Assembly (NCBI RefSeq): GCF_900162695.1 | Contig: NZ_FUIH01000007.1 | Span: forward strand, 1,798,001 to 1,862,000 | DNA: 64,000 bases | Direction of reading: 5' to 3' | Origin: Virgibacillus siamensis | Lineage (GTDB): Bacteria > Bacillota > Bacilli > Bacillales > Amphibacillaceae | Shown: in pieces, positions 17,966 to 27,043 of the stretch | Position numbering within the stretch: the stretch's first letter is position 1 | How the letters are laid out: every line of letters begins with the position of its first letter | Notes under the pieces: generated by a model | The model's database searches: none | What the model saw: the letters and a program-made list of their open reading frames with translations, nothing else | Told to the model about the DNA's origin: nothing | Program-made: the position numbers and the translations under genes

Positions 17966-18901
17966 GTGAGTACAGCAAATCATACATCAATAAAACAAGC
18001 ATTAAATGAAAAAAGCGGATTTCAAATTTGGTGGCGCCTGCTCCGGCCGCATACATTAACGGCTTCATTTGTCCCGGTCTTCATCGGAACCATGTTCGCT
18101 ACCCTGGAGCACACGCTTCATATCGGATTATTTATTGCCATGCTCGTTGCATCCATGCTCATTCAGGCTGCAACAAATATGTTCAATGAATATTACGATT
18201 TCAAACGCGGTCTCGATAATGACCAGTCAGTTGGCATTGGCGGGACAATTGTGCGGGATGGTGTCAAACCGAAAACGGTATTGAACCTGGCACTTATTTT
18301 CTTTGGTATTTCCATTCTGCTTGGTATTTATATTTGCATTTCATCGAGCTGGTGGATTGCCGTAATCGGCTCCGTATGCATGTTGTTTGGTTACTTGTAT
18401 ACCGGCGGGCCGCTTCCCATTGCCTACACGCCATTGGGAGAAATTTTTTCCGGCTTTTTAATGGGAACAGTCATCATCTGCATCAGCTATTACATTCAGG
18501 CAATGGAATTTTCTGCTTCGGTCATTTGGGTATCCTTGCCGATTGCCATCTTCATTGGCGGCATCATGATGTCCAATAACATCCGCGACCTTGACGGAGA
18601 TAAAGAAAACGGCCGTAAGACACTAGCAATCCTGCTTGGCAGAAAAAAAGCAATCGTCTTTTTGGCAATAATGTTTACACTCTCATTTGTATTAACAGCT
18701 GTTTATATTTTTACGGGACTGCTTCCATTATGGTCCATTATTTCCTTTATAAGTGTTATTCTCGCAATTGACGTCATCAAGAAATTCCGCGGCAAAACGA
18801 AACCGCTGGAAATGCTTCCTGCCATGGTTGCAACCGGTAAAACCAATACAATTTACGGACTTCTTTTAGGAATATCATTATTGATCAGCAATTTCGGTTA
18901 A
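17966..18901 (+). CDS. menA: 1,4-Dihydroxy-2-naphthoate polyprenyltransferase
   Basis: It attaches the polyprenyl chain to DHNA in the membrane. It is a UbiA-family protein of 311 residues with about nine spans. The first aspartate-rich motif is NMFNEYYDFKRGLDN near residue 72 and the second NNIRDLDGDKENGRKT near residue 210, both needed for Mg-diphosphate binding. The start is GTG at 17966 because AAGGAGAG lies 7 nt upstream; an in-frame ATG at 17948 would overlap that ribosome site. It is divergent from menF and followed 13 nt later by a thioesterase, probably the MenI step. Confidence 0.95.
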   Translation: MSTANHTSIKQALNEKSGFQIWWRLLRPHTLTASFVPVFIGTMFATLEHTLHIGLFIAMLVASMLIQAATNMFNEYYDFKRGLDNDQSVGIGGTIVRDGVKPKTVLNLALIFFGISILLGIYICISSSWWIAVIGSVCMLFGYLYTGGPLPIAYTPLGEIFSGFLMGTVIICISYYIQAMEFSASVIWVSLPIAIFIGGIMMSNNIRDLDGDKENGRKTLAILLGRKKAIVFLAIMFTLSFVLTAVYIFTGLLPLWSIISFISVILAIDVIKKFRGKTKPLEMLPAMVATGKTNTIYGLLLGISLLISNFG

Positions 18902-18914
18902 GGGGGACTAACGA

Positions 18915-19298
18915 TTGAATGTATCCAATACGCTAATCGAAACACTTGGAATTGAAACAGTAAAAATGGAAAAAGATGAAGTCATTATGACCATGCCTGT
19001 CGATCACCGGACACATCAACCAGTCGGATACCTGCATGGAGGCGCAAGTGTAGCACTAGCCGAAACTGCTGCCAGCATGGGCTCCATGTTAAATGTGGAT
19101 TTGGAAAAATATCTTGTATTCGGGATTGAAATTAACGCAAATCATATTAAAAGCAAACGTGATGGCGTCGTTACCGCAACAGCAACTCCAACACACATTG
19201 GTAAAACAACGATGGTATGGGAAATAAAAATCACGGACGAAGCGGACCGCCTTATTTGCATATCACGGTGCACTGTAGGAGTCGTCCCGAAAAAATAA
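18915..19298 (+). CDS. menI: Hotdog-fold thioesterase, probable DHNA-CoA thioesterase
   Basis: A 127-residue PaaI/YdiI-type hotdog thioesterase. The core HQPVGYLHGGASVALAETAAS has the catalytic glutamate in AET and the conserved HGG turn; EINANHIKS follows. The family in Bacillus (YuxO/MenI) hydrolyses DHNA-CoA to DHNA, the substrate of MenA. Its place directly behind menA, starting with TTG 13 nt after the menA stop behind GGGGGA, supports this assignment. Close PaaI homologues act on other aryl-CoA esters, so the substrate is inferred from context. A terminator follows. Confidence 0.85.
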   Translation: MNVSNTLIETLGIETVKMEKDEVIMTMPVDHRTHQPVGYLHGGASVALAETAASMGSMLNVDLEKYLVFGIEINANHIKSKRDGVVTATATPTHIGKTTMVWEIKITDEADRLICISRCTVGVVPKK

Positions 19299-19312
19299 TC
19301 GCTTTTATTACG

Positions 19313-19338
19313 CCGCCTGGGTGATCAGGCGGTTTTAT
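19313..19338 (+). terminator. Intrinsic terminator of menA-menI
   Basis: CCGCCTG GGTGAT CAGGCGG stem followed by TTTTATTTT. Confidence 0.9.
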
Positions 19339-19482
19339 TTTGAGGTTGCCGACACTTGTTATTTTTCCCGTATTCCCCGCAGTTCTAACGATATTTCTTT
19401 TCTTATTACAATAAACTTCACTGAAAAAACATCTTTTTACATCCAAAAAAGCGCCTCCGAATATGGAGGCGCTCCTTTATAT

Positions 19483-20076
19483 TTATGCTGCAAGATTCGA
19501 TTGTTTTTGCTCAATCCATGTTCTCATCTTCAGAAATAGCGGTACAAACAGCATGCCTACAATGATGCCTTTAATCACGTTAAATGGCAGTACACCAAGC
19601 GAAACGGCAGCCCATTTAGCACCGCTGCTCATATCTTCCCACCCCATAAACCAGGCATATGCCGGAAGAATAATGAGATAGTTGAGAACGCTCATGCCAA
19701 TCGCCATAATAATCGTTCCAGAGGCAAGCCCGGAAATGATGCTTTTAACACCTTTGTATTTATGATACAGTACAGCAACCGGTACAATAAACATTACTCC
19801 TGCCAAGAAGTTTGCTGTGACACCAATTGGATCGCCTGCACCTGATACAATCAGATAAAGAATATTTTTAATAGCTTCTACAAGCACTCCTGCCATTGGT
19901 GAAAAAATTAATGCAGCGATTAATGCCGGTACCTCACTAAAATCAATCTTCAAATACGGCGGCAGAAACGGTAACGGGAAATTCAGGAAAAATAATAGCA
20001 ATGATATCGTTCCGAGTAACGCCAAAATAATAAGCCTTAACAATTTTGATGACTGCACACCTGCAGTTTTCATCAT
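19483..20076 (-). CDS. ribU: Riboflavin ECF transporter substrate-binding (S) component
   Basis: It captures riboflavin at the membrane and works with the shared EcfAA'T energising module encoded elsewhere. It has 197 residues with about six spans. The family motif region PYLKIDFSEVPALIAALIFSPMAGVLVE near residue 40 and KNILYLIVSGAGDPIGVTANFLAG near residue 72 are typical of RibU. The start follows GGGAGGAG. An FMN riboswitch with terminator precedes it, which supports the substrate directly. Confidence 0.95.
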   Translation of the reverse strand: MMKTAGVQSSKLLRLIILALLGTISLLLFFLNFPLPFLPPYLKIDFSEVPALIAALIFSPMAGVLVEAIKNILYLIVSGAGDPIGVTANFLAGVMFIVPVAVLYHKYKGVKSIISGLASGTIIMAIGMSVLNYLIILPAYAWFMGWEDMSSGAKWAAVSLGVLPFNVIKGIIVGMLFVPLFLKMRTWIEQKQSNLAA

Positions 20077-20155
20077 CAATCTCCTCCCTCATCTGCTATC
20101 GATTCACATCTGTCCGTTTTTGATGAAGGATAAGCTTTATTTCCCGTCCTACACA

Positions 20156-20377
20156 AAAATCCCTAAAGCCTAATCGGGGCCTTAGGGATTTATTCACAGG
20201 AAAACAGAGGCGCATAAGCACCAAGTTCAGCTCGCATCTTCTCCCATCCAGACTGTAACTGTCGGTCCCGGATTTTCACCAGGTCAGCCGCTTGTCAATA
20301 CGCCTTAGCGGGTCACGGACTTAGAACACAAATGGCTCATTACCGTCGGTCGGGAATTGCACCCTGCCCCGAAGATG
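20156..20377 (-). promoter_or_regulatory. FMN riboswitch (RFN element) with terminator, leader of ribU
   Basis: On the minus strand the aptamer runs from 20377 (CATCTTCGGGGCAGGGTG) through GACCGACGGTAATGAGCC, CCGTGACCCGCTAAGGCG and GACAAGCGGCTGACCTGGTG to ATGGGAGAAGATG at 20235. A terminator follows at 20190-20156 (AATCCCTAAGG...GGGATTTTTG). FMN should switch ribU off. Confidence 0.96.
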
Positions 20378-20400
20378 GAATCGATATGTTGTTTGAGATT

Positions 20401-20428
20401 ATTATACTATCATTTTATGTATTTGCAA
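20401..20428 (-). promoter_or_regulatory. Sigma-A promoter of ribU leader
   Basis: On the minus strand TTGCAA (20428-20423), 16-nt spacer, TATAAT (20406-20401), 23 nt upstream of the RFN element. Confidence 0.7.
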
Positions 20429-20506
20429 AGTATTGTGCTTAAAATAATAATAACCTGGATTTCGTTGAAAATCGAGGTATTATTCCATACAACTATTTGT
20501 TTATGA

Positions 20507-20772
20507 ATCAACCTTCAACTGTTGCTATCAACCGTCGGAGGTGCGTAATCAACGTTCAACTGTCTTTATCAACCATCGGATGCGCGAAATCAACCCTCCC
20601 GCATGTTTTATCAACGTTCCTAAACAGAAAATCAACCCTGCGATCCAAATATCAACCTTCAATCATTGCTATCAACCTCCAAGGGGCGTAATCAACCTTC
20701 AACTGTTTTTATCAACCATCAGAAGCGCAAAATCAACCCTGCAATCCAAATATCAACCTTCCAACTCGAATT
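20507..20772. repeat. Array of thirteen 20-21 nt units with core ATCAAC(C)
   Basis: ATCAAC recurs 13 times at steps of exactly 20 or 21 nt between the S8 protease gene and ribU. Only the 6-8 nt core is constant; the rest is degenerate, but units recur in a higher-order pattern: units 1-2 resemble 8-9, units 3-4 resemble 10-11 and unit 7 matches 12 (CCTGCRATCCAAAT). A second array of the same core in the opposite strand sense is at 34275-34419. It is not a CRISPR array, since there is no conserved repeat of 24 nt or more. The 430-nt gap between promoter and protease holds nothing else recognised except the terminator at its end. Confidence 0.9.
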
Positions 20773-20801
20773 TCCACATGCACCACACCCCCGATTACCT
20801 C

Positions 20802-20831
20802 AAAAAAAGAGAGCGCTGTTTAGCGCCCTCC
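20802..20831 (-). terminator. Intrinsic terminator of the S8 protease gene
   Basis: On the minus strand GAGGGCGCT AAAC AGCGCTCTC followed by seven T residues, 17 nt after the stop codon. Confidence 0.9.
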
Positions 20832-20847
20832 TTGTCAAGGTCAGCTG

Positions 20848-23800
20848 TTACTCGCCGTCTACGTTGATAAACAACTTGCCATCGGTCGTTTGACGTGTTT
20901 CATTACCGAAGTCATCGACGACTTTCACTTCGATAACAGCGCCCTCAGCAACGACATTGCTTGGAGCTGTCCAATACCCGACATAATGTCCGTCTTCCAT
21001 TTCCATCATTGGAAGCTCTGTCGCATTGGATACGCGTGCACGAGCATTTGTCAATGGCATATGGATAAAGAATGTTGCTTCCTGTCCGGGCTCACTGTCA
21101 AATTCAATCCGTACACTTTCACCAGCATTGAGATGCTTATCCTCAGTTGGTGTCAGACTGTTGATTGTCGGTGCTACAAAATCAACATCTATCGTAACCG
21201 TTTTTGTAGTTGTGTTGCCGGCCAAATCTTTGGAGGCAACTTCAATTTCATTTTCTCCGTTGTCCAGCAAGATACGTTTTGAATACGATCCGTCATCAGC
21301 AACATCTGCTGTACGTCCATTAACTTTTACAAAGTCAAGGTTCGCATCAGAAATTGTACCTTCCACTGTAACGGTTTCACGATTTGTTTTATCTCCATCT
21401 TGCGGACTGTCAATAGATAATTCAGGCTTCATTGTATCAAGTGTGACTGTGATTGCTCCGGATTCTCCCGTCACTGCCCCATCCAATTTTGATACTGCCT
21501 TGAACTCATTTGCCCCTTCATCAAGTTCCACATCGATGGAGAATTTACCATTGTCTCCAATTTCGGCTGTTCCTGCTTCCTCACCATTATTCATAAGCTG
21601 AATAGTAGTTGTTGGTGAAGCAGTACCTTCAATCGTAACGTTTGTGTCATTGGTAATCAAACCAGCATCCGGGGATGTAATTTCCGGTTTGTTTACCTCA
21701 TAACTTACACGTGCACGTATCATATAGTTACCTTCATTTGCAGGTGATTGTGACCATGTTCCGCCTACATATTGGTAACTGCGTTCTGCATTTGTACTGC
21801 TCTCATCAGTTGCCAGACCAGGTGCATTTGGATTCGGATCCTTTTGAATATAAACCATATAGAAATCGCCGTTTACGATAATATTGTGTTCGCGTAAATC
21901 AACGACAGTCCATTCATCCAAATTCCGCACTGCTTCTGCATCCACAGGACCTGCGATTTTTTCACCAGGTGTGCCATCTGGTCCGGAAGCATCCCATACT
22001 TCTACGGCAAAGTCAGTACCGCCTGGTGTCGGCCAGTCTGTGCCGTGGAACTGGAATACACCTTCTGTGACAACAGCTGATTCTTTTCCTTCAGGCAGTG
22101 ACATTTTTACTGCCCAGCCATTACCGGCATCATAGAATGCGCGGGCATTCTCGGCTGTTCCATCATCATAGCCGATTTCACCGCCGGGATACGTGTAGAA
22201 TGGCTCAAGTTCAATATCAAGCTGTTTGTCTTCAGTCAGATTCACTTCAACTTCCTTGCCATAGTAATCCCTGGCCATAACTTTTACAGTGTATGTTCCT
22301 TCATACCCTGTTATGGAAAAGTTTCCATTTTCATCAGAAGTGACAGGTTCAACATTCGCATCTTCCACGAGCATGATGGTTGCACCTTCAATTGTTTCAC
22401 CTGTCTGCTCATCCGTTATGGTACCACTGATAGTAGCTTGCGGAAGTTCTTCAAGCGTGAAATCAGCCTGTGCCGTGCTATCAGCTTCAAGTTCAACTGT
22501 CTGTTCTCCGGATGCATACCCATACGATTCAGCTTTCAGTGTATATGTTCCCGCAGCATGGCTCAAGGAATAGTTACCAGTTGCAGGATCAGTCGTTACA
22601 GAACGTCCTGATTCCAAAACACTGACCTGTGCAGTCATCGGCAGCAAGTTCGGGTTAACTGCATCTTCTGTAACAGGAGCCTTTTCTTCTTTTGGCATTT
22701 TCGGACGTATTTTGTCCGGATTAACTTTTTCCTTCAAACCAGCTTTTGGATTGGCTTTTACAACACCCAATCCATTTCCATGGAATAAACGATTGTGATG
22801 CCCGTTATTTCCTTTTTCCTTTCCAATGGAAGCTTTGCTGCTTTGTGATGTATCAGATAATGCTACATCATCAATATACCAGCCTGGATCGGAAACACTA
22901 TAGTCAGAAGTCAGGTTAAATCCGATATATACCCGCTGACCGCCGTATTCAGACAGGTCAACTTCCGCTGGAACCCAACCATCTGAATCACCCTCGATTT
23001 CCATCAACTGTGTCCATTCCTCACGATCGGTGGAAATGAATACATGACCGAAATCATAGGCATTTCCGGAATCATATTTTTCCAGGTTATACCACTGGTT
23101 GAACTGTAAATATGCGTTGCCTTCCGGTAAATCAATTGGGGGCATGACAAGTGTCGCATTCATTTCATCGTCATATTCACCATCAAGATTTGTTGCATAT
23201 ACATTTTCACCGGATGCAGCACTTTCAGGACCCGATGCCGGCACTCCCCATTCCCAGCTGTTATTGTCGCCGAATGATGTCCAGCCGGCAGGAGTTGATT
23301 CGAAATCCTCCGCGTAACCGGTGGAGATACCTTGTTTCACATCAACAGTATACGCTTCACTTACGACTTCATTGTCGCCAAAGTCGTTCACAATCCATTT
23401 ATATGTTAGTGTACCTGTCACGATCTGTTCACCAGGAATAGTGGCTGCATAATCGCCATCCTTGAAATCGCCGGCAGTACGTCCTGCTTCAACAGATTGC
23501 CAGTCACCGTTTGAATCAAGGTAGCTCAATTCAACTGATTTTACACTGATATTGTCTGTTACATGTACATTTAAATGAAGGTCCATACCCTCGTAAGTTT
23601 GACTTGGGGCGTTATGTTCAAACGCAGGTGCCTCACTATCTTCACCTGGTTTTGTTACTGTCCCTTCAATTGTACCGATTCCGTTCTGCAGCGCCATTAC
23701 CGCATCATACGCATTAACCAATCCATAGCCATATCCATTATTCGGCGTTTCAGGATATGTTTCATCAGTTAATGGAATTGCAGTATCCATCATCAACTGC

Positions 23801-25224
23801 TCCATCTCATCCGCAGACAAGCTGCTGTTTACTTGATGGATCAATGCTGCAACGCCGGATACTGCTGGTGCAGCCATGGAAGTACCGCTCCATCCCCCTT
23901 CATAACCACTGCCTGGAACAGATGAGCGTACACCAACACCTGGTGCAGAAACATCCGGTTTGATTTCATCGTATGGAGAAGGCCCCAACAATGAAAATCC
24001 AGCCAGGTTATTGTTACTGTCGGTTGCCCCTACTGCAAAGGATTCCGGGTAGTTTGCCGGTGCTGCAACCGAACCTGGACCACCTGGGTTAAAAAGACCA
24101 GTATTACCGGCAGAGAATACCGGAAGAATACCAGCTGCTCTCCAGTTAATCACGACATCACGGTACCACTCATCCAGACCTGGGCCACCACCCCAAGAAT
24201 TATTGACAATGTCCGGTGCCATATCAGCACGAGCATTGCCTTCTGAATCGGTTGGTGCCAAGATCCATTGTGCCGCTTCAAGCAAGTCGACATCAGTACC
24301 GCCAGCAGCAGTGAACGCTTTCACGGAAATAAACTCAGCTCCCGGCGCTACACCGACCTGGTTCGTACCATCCGGTTCACTTCCAACCATAGTTCCGATT
24401 GTATGTGTACCATGCCCAAGGTCATCATACGGTTCAGATTCCCCTGCAGTCGTATCCAGCCAGTTAAAGTCATGATTCACTTCACCGGTTGCTTCATCAT
24501 AGCCGCGATAATTATCTTTCAAGGCTGGGTGGTCCCATTGAACACCGGTATCAATACTTGCCACAACAGTACCGGTACCATCAATTCCCATATCCCAGAC
24601 TTCAGGAGCATGGACCTGATCCACGTTCCATTCAACATTAGCAAGACGCGATTTAGGCGTTTTTGCATTTTTGGTTACGGCTTTAAACAGGTGTCTTGTT
24701 TCGTTAGGTAAAATTTTCTCAACTTCTGCAAAGTTTGCTACATTTTTTGCGACTTCTTTTGTTGCAGTAACAGCCATTCCATTGACAATATAAAATGATT
24801 TAATATTGTCAGCATTGCCCTTCTTCTTCTGTTGCTGCAAATATTTCTTCACATTTTGCTGTGATTCAAGGGAGGTTGACTTTAGTTCGGAAATGACTGC
24901 CGAACGTTGCACAAATTCTGTTTTTTGCGCGGTAAGATCAGCAGATTTTGCACTTTTCCTTGCCTGTTTTGCAATCTTCTTCGTATCAGCTTTTTCTTTG
25001 AACTTAATCAAGAATGTTACTTGGTCTTTCTGCTTAAACTGTTTCTGCAGCCGATTATTGATCTTTTCTTTTGCAACAGCCTGCGTATCCTTAACCGAAT
25101 CGTACAATTTGTTTGCATTCGGTTGGGCGTTCGAGATACCTGGCATCAAAAGTGAAAAAATCATTAGCAATGAAGCTGTAATACTAAAGATTCTTGTTCG
25201 ACGCTTTTTCTTGCGCAATTTCAT
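20848..25224 (-). CDS. Large secreted subtilisin-family (S8) serine protease, bacillopeptidase F-like
   Basis: A 1458-residue exoprotease. After a basic start (MKLRKKKRRTR) a signal peptide ends near the AQPNANK site, residue about 34. An I9-type inhibitory propeptide spans about 45-180. The catalytic triad is Asp in SIDTGVQWDHP (about 225), His in DLGHGTHTIGTMVG (about 272) and Ser in GWSGTSMAAPAVSG (about 450). Next are an Ig-like segment, a jelly-roll module beginning YAEDFESTPAGWTSFGDN (about 630), two carboxypeptidase-regulatory-type folds (VSVLESGRSVTTDPATGNYS; SGTITDEQTGETIEGATI) and two or three C-terminal Ig-like repeats (about 1170-1380). There is no LPXTG or SLH anchor. The order matches Bpr, which is also about 1430 residues. 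GGAGGAGG fixes the start; the longer frame to 25263 lacks a site. Confidence 0.93.
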   Translation of the reverse strand: MKLRKKKRRTRIFSITASLLMIFSLLMPGISNAQPNANKLYDSVKDTQAVAKEKINNRLQKQFKQKDQVTFLIKFKEKADTKKIAKQARKSAKSADLTAQKTEFVQRSAVISELKSTSLESQQNVKKYLQQQKKKGNADNIKSFYIVNGMAVTATKEVAKNVANFAEVEKILPNETRHLFKAVTKNAKTPKSRLANVEWNVDQVHAPEVWDMGIDGTGTVVASIDTGVQWDHPALKDNYRGYDEATGEVNHDFNWLDTTAGESEPYDDLGHGTHTIGTMVGSEPDGTNQVGVAPGAEFISVKAFTAAGGTDVDLLEAAQWILAPTDSEGNARADMAPDIVNNSWGGGPGLDEWYRDVVINWRAAGILPVFSAGNTGLFNPGGPGSVAAPANYPESFAVGATDSNNNLAGFSLLGPSPYDEIKPDVSAPGVGVRSSVPGSGYEGGWSGTSMAAPAVSGVAALIHQVNSSLSADEMEQLMMDTAIPLTDETYPETPNNGYGYGLVNAYDAVMALQNGIGTIEGTVTKPGEDSEAPAFEHNAPSQTYEGMDLHLNVHVTDNISVKSVELSYLDSNGDWQSVEAGRTAGDFKDGDYAATIPGEQIVTGTLTYKWIVNDFGDNEVVSEAYTVDVKQGISTGYAEDFESTPAGWTSFGDNNSWEWGVPASGPESAASGENVYATNLDGEYDDEMNATLVMPPIDLPEGNAYLQFNQWYNLEKYDSGNAYDFGHVFISTDREEWTQLMEIEGDSDGWVPAEVDLSEYGGQRVYIGFNLTSDYSVSDPGWYIDDVALSDTSQSSKASIGKEKGNNGHHNRLFHGNGLGVVKANPKAGLKEKVNPDKIRPKMPKEEKAPVTEDAVNPNLLPMTAQVSVLESGRSVTTDPATGNYSLSHAAGTYTLKAESYGYASGEQTVELEADSTAQADFTLEELPQATISGTITDEQTGETIEGATIMLVEDANVEPVTSDENGNFSITGYEGTYTVKVMARDYYGKEVEVNLTEDKQLDIELEPFYTYPGGEIGYDDGTAENARAFYDAGNGWAVKMSLPEGKESAVVTEGVFQFHGTDWPTPGGTDFAVEVWDASGPDGTPGEKIAGPVDAEAVRNLDEWTVVDLREHNIIVNGDFYMVYIQKDPNPNAPGLATDESSTNAERSYQYVGGTWSQSPANEGNYMIRARVSYEVNKPEITSPDAGLITNDTNVTIEGTASPTTTIQLMNNGEEAGTAEIGDNGKFSIDVELDEGANEFKAVSKLDGAVTGESGAITVTLDTMKPELSIDSPQDGDKTNRETVTVEGTISDANLDFVKVNGRTADVADDGSYSKRILLDNGENEIEVASKDLAGNTTTKTVTIDVDFVAPTINSLTPTEDKHLNAGESVRIEFDSEPGQEATFFIHMPLTNARARVSNATELPMMEMEDGHYVGYWTAPSNVVAEGAVIEVKVVDDFGNETRQTTDGKLFINVDGE

Positions 25225-25380
25225 TCCTCCTCCTTGTTTTTTAATGCCGCAATTCAACCACACAAAAAAGCTCCCATTCGCCTCCTTTACTAATAAAATT
25301 AGTGCCGGTTCTCAGCTGATTGTGGAGCTGCCTGTAATATCTTTGTTGTTATTGTAACAGTACTGTATTATTTGCGAATT

Positions 25381-25404
25381 TTCTGTCGAACGATGTCGAC
25401 AGAA
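25381..25404. promoter_or_regulatory. Inverted repeat, candidate operator of the S8 protease gene
   Basis: TTCTGTCGA and TCGACAGAA are perfect 9-bp arms around a 6-nt centre, 157 nt upstream of the protease start in an otherwise AT-rich gap. Spacing and symmetry suit a dimeric regulator. No regulator is identified. Confidence 0.4.
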
Positions 25405-25745
25405 TTCATGATTTTGTCAATTGATAGTTTTGTCGTATATTTAAAAAATTCCATATCATACCAAGGAACCAATTTTTGTCGATTATATGTCAAGCAAAAT
25501 GTATTAAATGCCTTGAAGACAGCAATACGTAAAAACAATCAGGAAATACGTAACTTGCTTTCATTTTCCGGTTAAAAAAAATGCATCTTAAAGACCAGTA
25601 TTTTTTACTTATCTTAAAAATAGATGAATTAATTTGCAAAAAGTGGTTATTTTTTCCTGTTTATATTACAATATTATTTCAGTTTGGTTACAAAGATATA
25701 GAAAATTTCAAAAAAACAACATCCTTTATTACTATTTTGAACACC
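25405..25745. other. AT-rich gap upstream of the protease gene with no supported gene
   Basis: Several short open frames occur here but none has a ribosome site, a coding-like composition or a recognisable product. I see a TTGACA at about 25415-25420 on the minus strand without a convincing -10. It probably holds the protease promoter region. Confidence 0.5.
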
Positions 25746-25785
25746 AAAAAAAGCCCTGAATCCTTTTACAGATTCAAGGCTTTTT
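25746..25785 (-). terminator. Intrinsic terminator of the M42 peptidase gene
   Basis: AAAAAGCC-TGAATC...GATTCAAGGCTTTTT stem of about 12 bp, with T runs on both strands, just downstream of the stop at 25801. Confidence 0.85.
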
Positions 25786-25800
25786 ATATTGGTTCAATGA

Positions 25801-26859
25801 TTAATCATCGAGTGGATTCATACTTTCTTCCCCGCTTAAGTTAGCAATCATCGTAACCAGCAGTTCGATTTCTTCATCGATGTCTTTTAAACTCGATGTT
25901 TCCACTGGTGAATGCATATAGCGAAGCGGCAGGGAAACAAGTGATACCGGTACACCCTTGCCGGTCAGACGCATTCTGTCCGCATCCGTTCCAGTCATGC
26001 GCGGTGTTAATTCATATTGTACATCCATTTTTAATTCACGCGCTGTTTTTTCCAGCAGCTTATTGATTTTGATGTTAATTGGTGCACCTTTGGCTAAAAC
26101 AGGTCCGCCATCAAGCTTGACATCGCCATGCTTGTTTTTGTTGACACCCGGATAATCGGTTGCAAACGTAACATCACAGGCAAGCGCCATTGTTGGTTCA
26201 ACTCCCGCAGCAGCAAAATAAGCACCACCCATATTGGTTTCCTCATTAACGGTGCTGGCTGCATAAACGCCTACATTACAACCCTTTTTGGAAAGACGCT
26301 TTAATACTTCAGCTACAATAAACGACCCAGTCCGGTTATCCAGGCCGCGGCCGGATACATAACGATCCATCAATATTTCAGGTTCGGTTTTATAAACAGC
26401 TAAATCACCAATCTGAACATGTTTCTCCGCTTCATCTTTCTGTTTATATCCGCAATCGATGAATAAGTCATCCAGGTCAAAATCATTTTTTAAACCACCA
26501 TGATGCTGGGCATTAACACCAATGACACCAGTCACTTGCCCGTTATACCCAAGAACATTGACCTTCATTCCTACTGCAGCTTTCGGATTGATGCCGCCCA
26601 TTTTATCGAAATGCAAAAATCCATCCTCGTCAATCCGATTAATAACGAGTGCGATTTCATCACAATGGCCGGCCAAAAGCACCTTAAAAGGTGCATCAGG
26701 ATTCAATACACCAATTGCATTGCCTGCGTGATCTGTTCTGATTTCATCAGCAAACCCTTTCACATATTGAATCCATTTCTTTTGGATTTCTACTTCATTA
26801 CTTGATGGAGACGGTGTATGTAATAACTCCAGCAAGAAATCTCTGTTCGCTTGTTCCAT
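25801..26859 (-). CDS. M42-family aminopeptidase/endoglucanase-type metallopeptidase (YtoP-like)
   Basis: A cytosolic co-catalytic metallo-aminopeptidase of 352 residues. Metal ligands sit in LAGHCDEIALVINRID (His, near residue 64), SGRGLDNRTGS (Asp, near residue 178) and STVNEETNMGGAYFAA (the Glu-Glu pair, near residue 212), with the final histidine in PLRYMHSPVETS. The family trims N-terminal residues from short peptides; some members were annotated as cellulases. The ATG at 26859 has AAGGAGGG upstream, giving MEQANRDFLLELL; the open frame to 26949 is rejected. It diverges from the thioredoxin-like gene. Confidence 0.93.
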   Translation of the reverse strand: MEQANRDFLLELLHTPSPSSNEVEIQKKWIQYVKGFADEIRTDHAGNAIGVLNPDAPFKVLLAGHCDEIALVINRIDEDGFLHFDKMGGINPKAAVGMKVNVLGYNGQVTGVIGVNAQHHGGLKNDFDLDDLFIDCGYKQKDEAEKHVQIGDLAVYKTEPEILMDRYVSGRGLDNRTGSFIVAEVLKRLSKKGCNVGVYAASTVNEETNMGGAYFAAAGVEPTMALACDVTFATDYPGVNKNKHGDVKLDGGPVLAKGAPINIKINKLLEKTARELKMDVQYELTPRMTGTDADRMRLTGKGVPVSLVSLPLRYMHSPVETSSLKDIDEEIELLVTMIANLSGEESMNPLDD

Positions 26860-27043
26860 TGATTTCCCTCCTTCAAAACATAAAGAATCATTTCGCTTGG
26901 GATTCAAGTAAAACGCATTTTTCATCTTTAAAATTTCCCACATACCCATGATAGCAAACTTTTAGCACGGAAGCACATCTGTTTACCTTCCCTTTGCAAT
27001 TGGATAAACTTATACCAGAATCACACTGAAGGAGTGGACAGAA

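Noticed and set aside
20507..20772. CRISPR array
   Set aside because: Only a 6-8 nt core repeats at 20-21 nt steps; there is no 24-40 nt conserved repeat with unique spacers and no cas gene.
25372..25844. Two short plus-strand ORFs in the gap upstream of the protease
   Set aside because: AT-driven open frames, no Shine-Dalgarno, and the second overlaps the M42 gene terminator.
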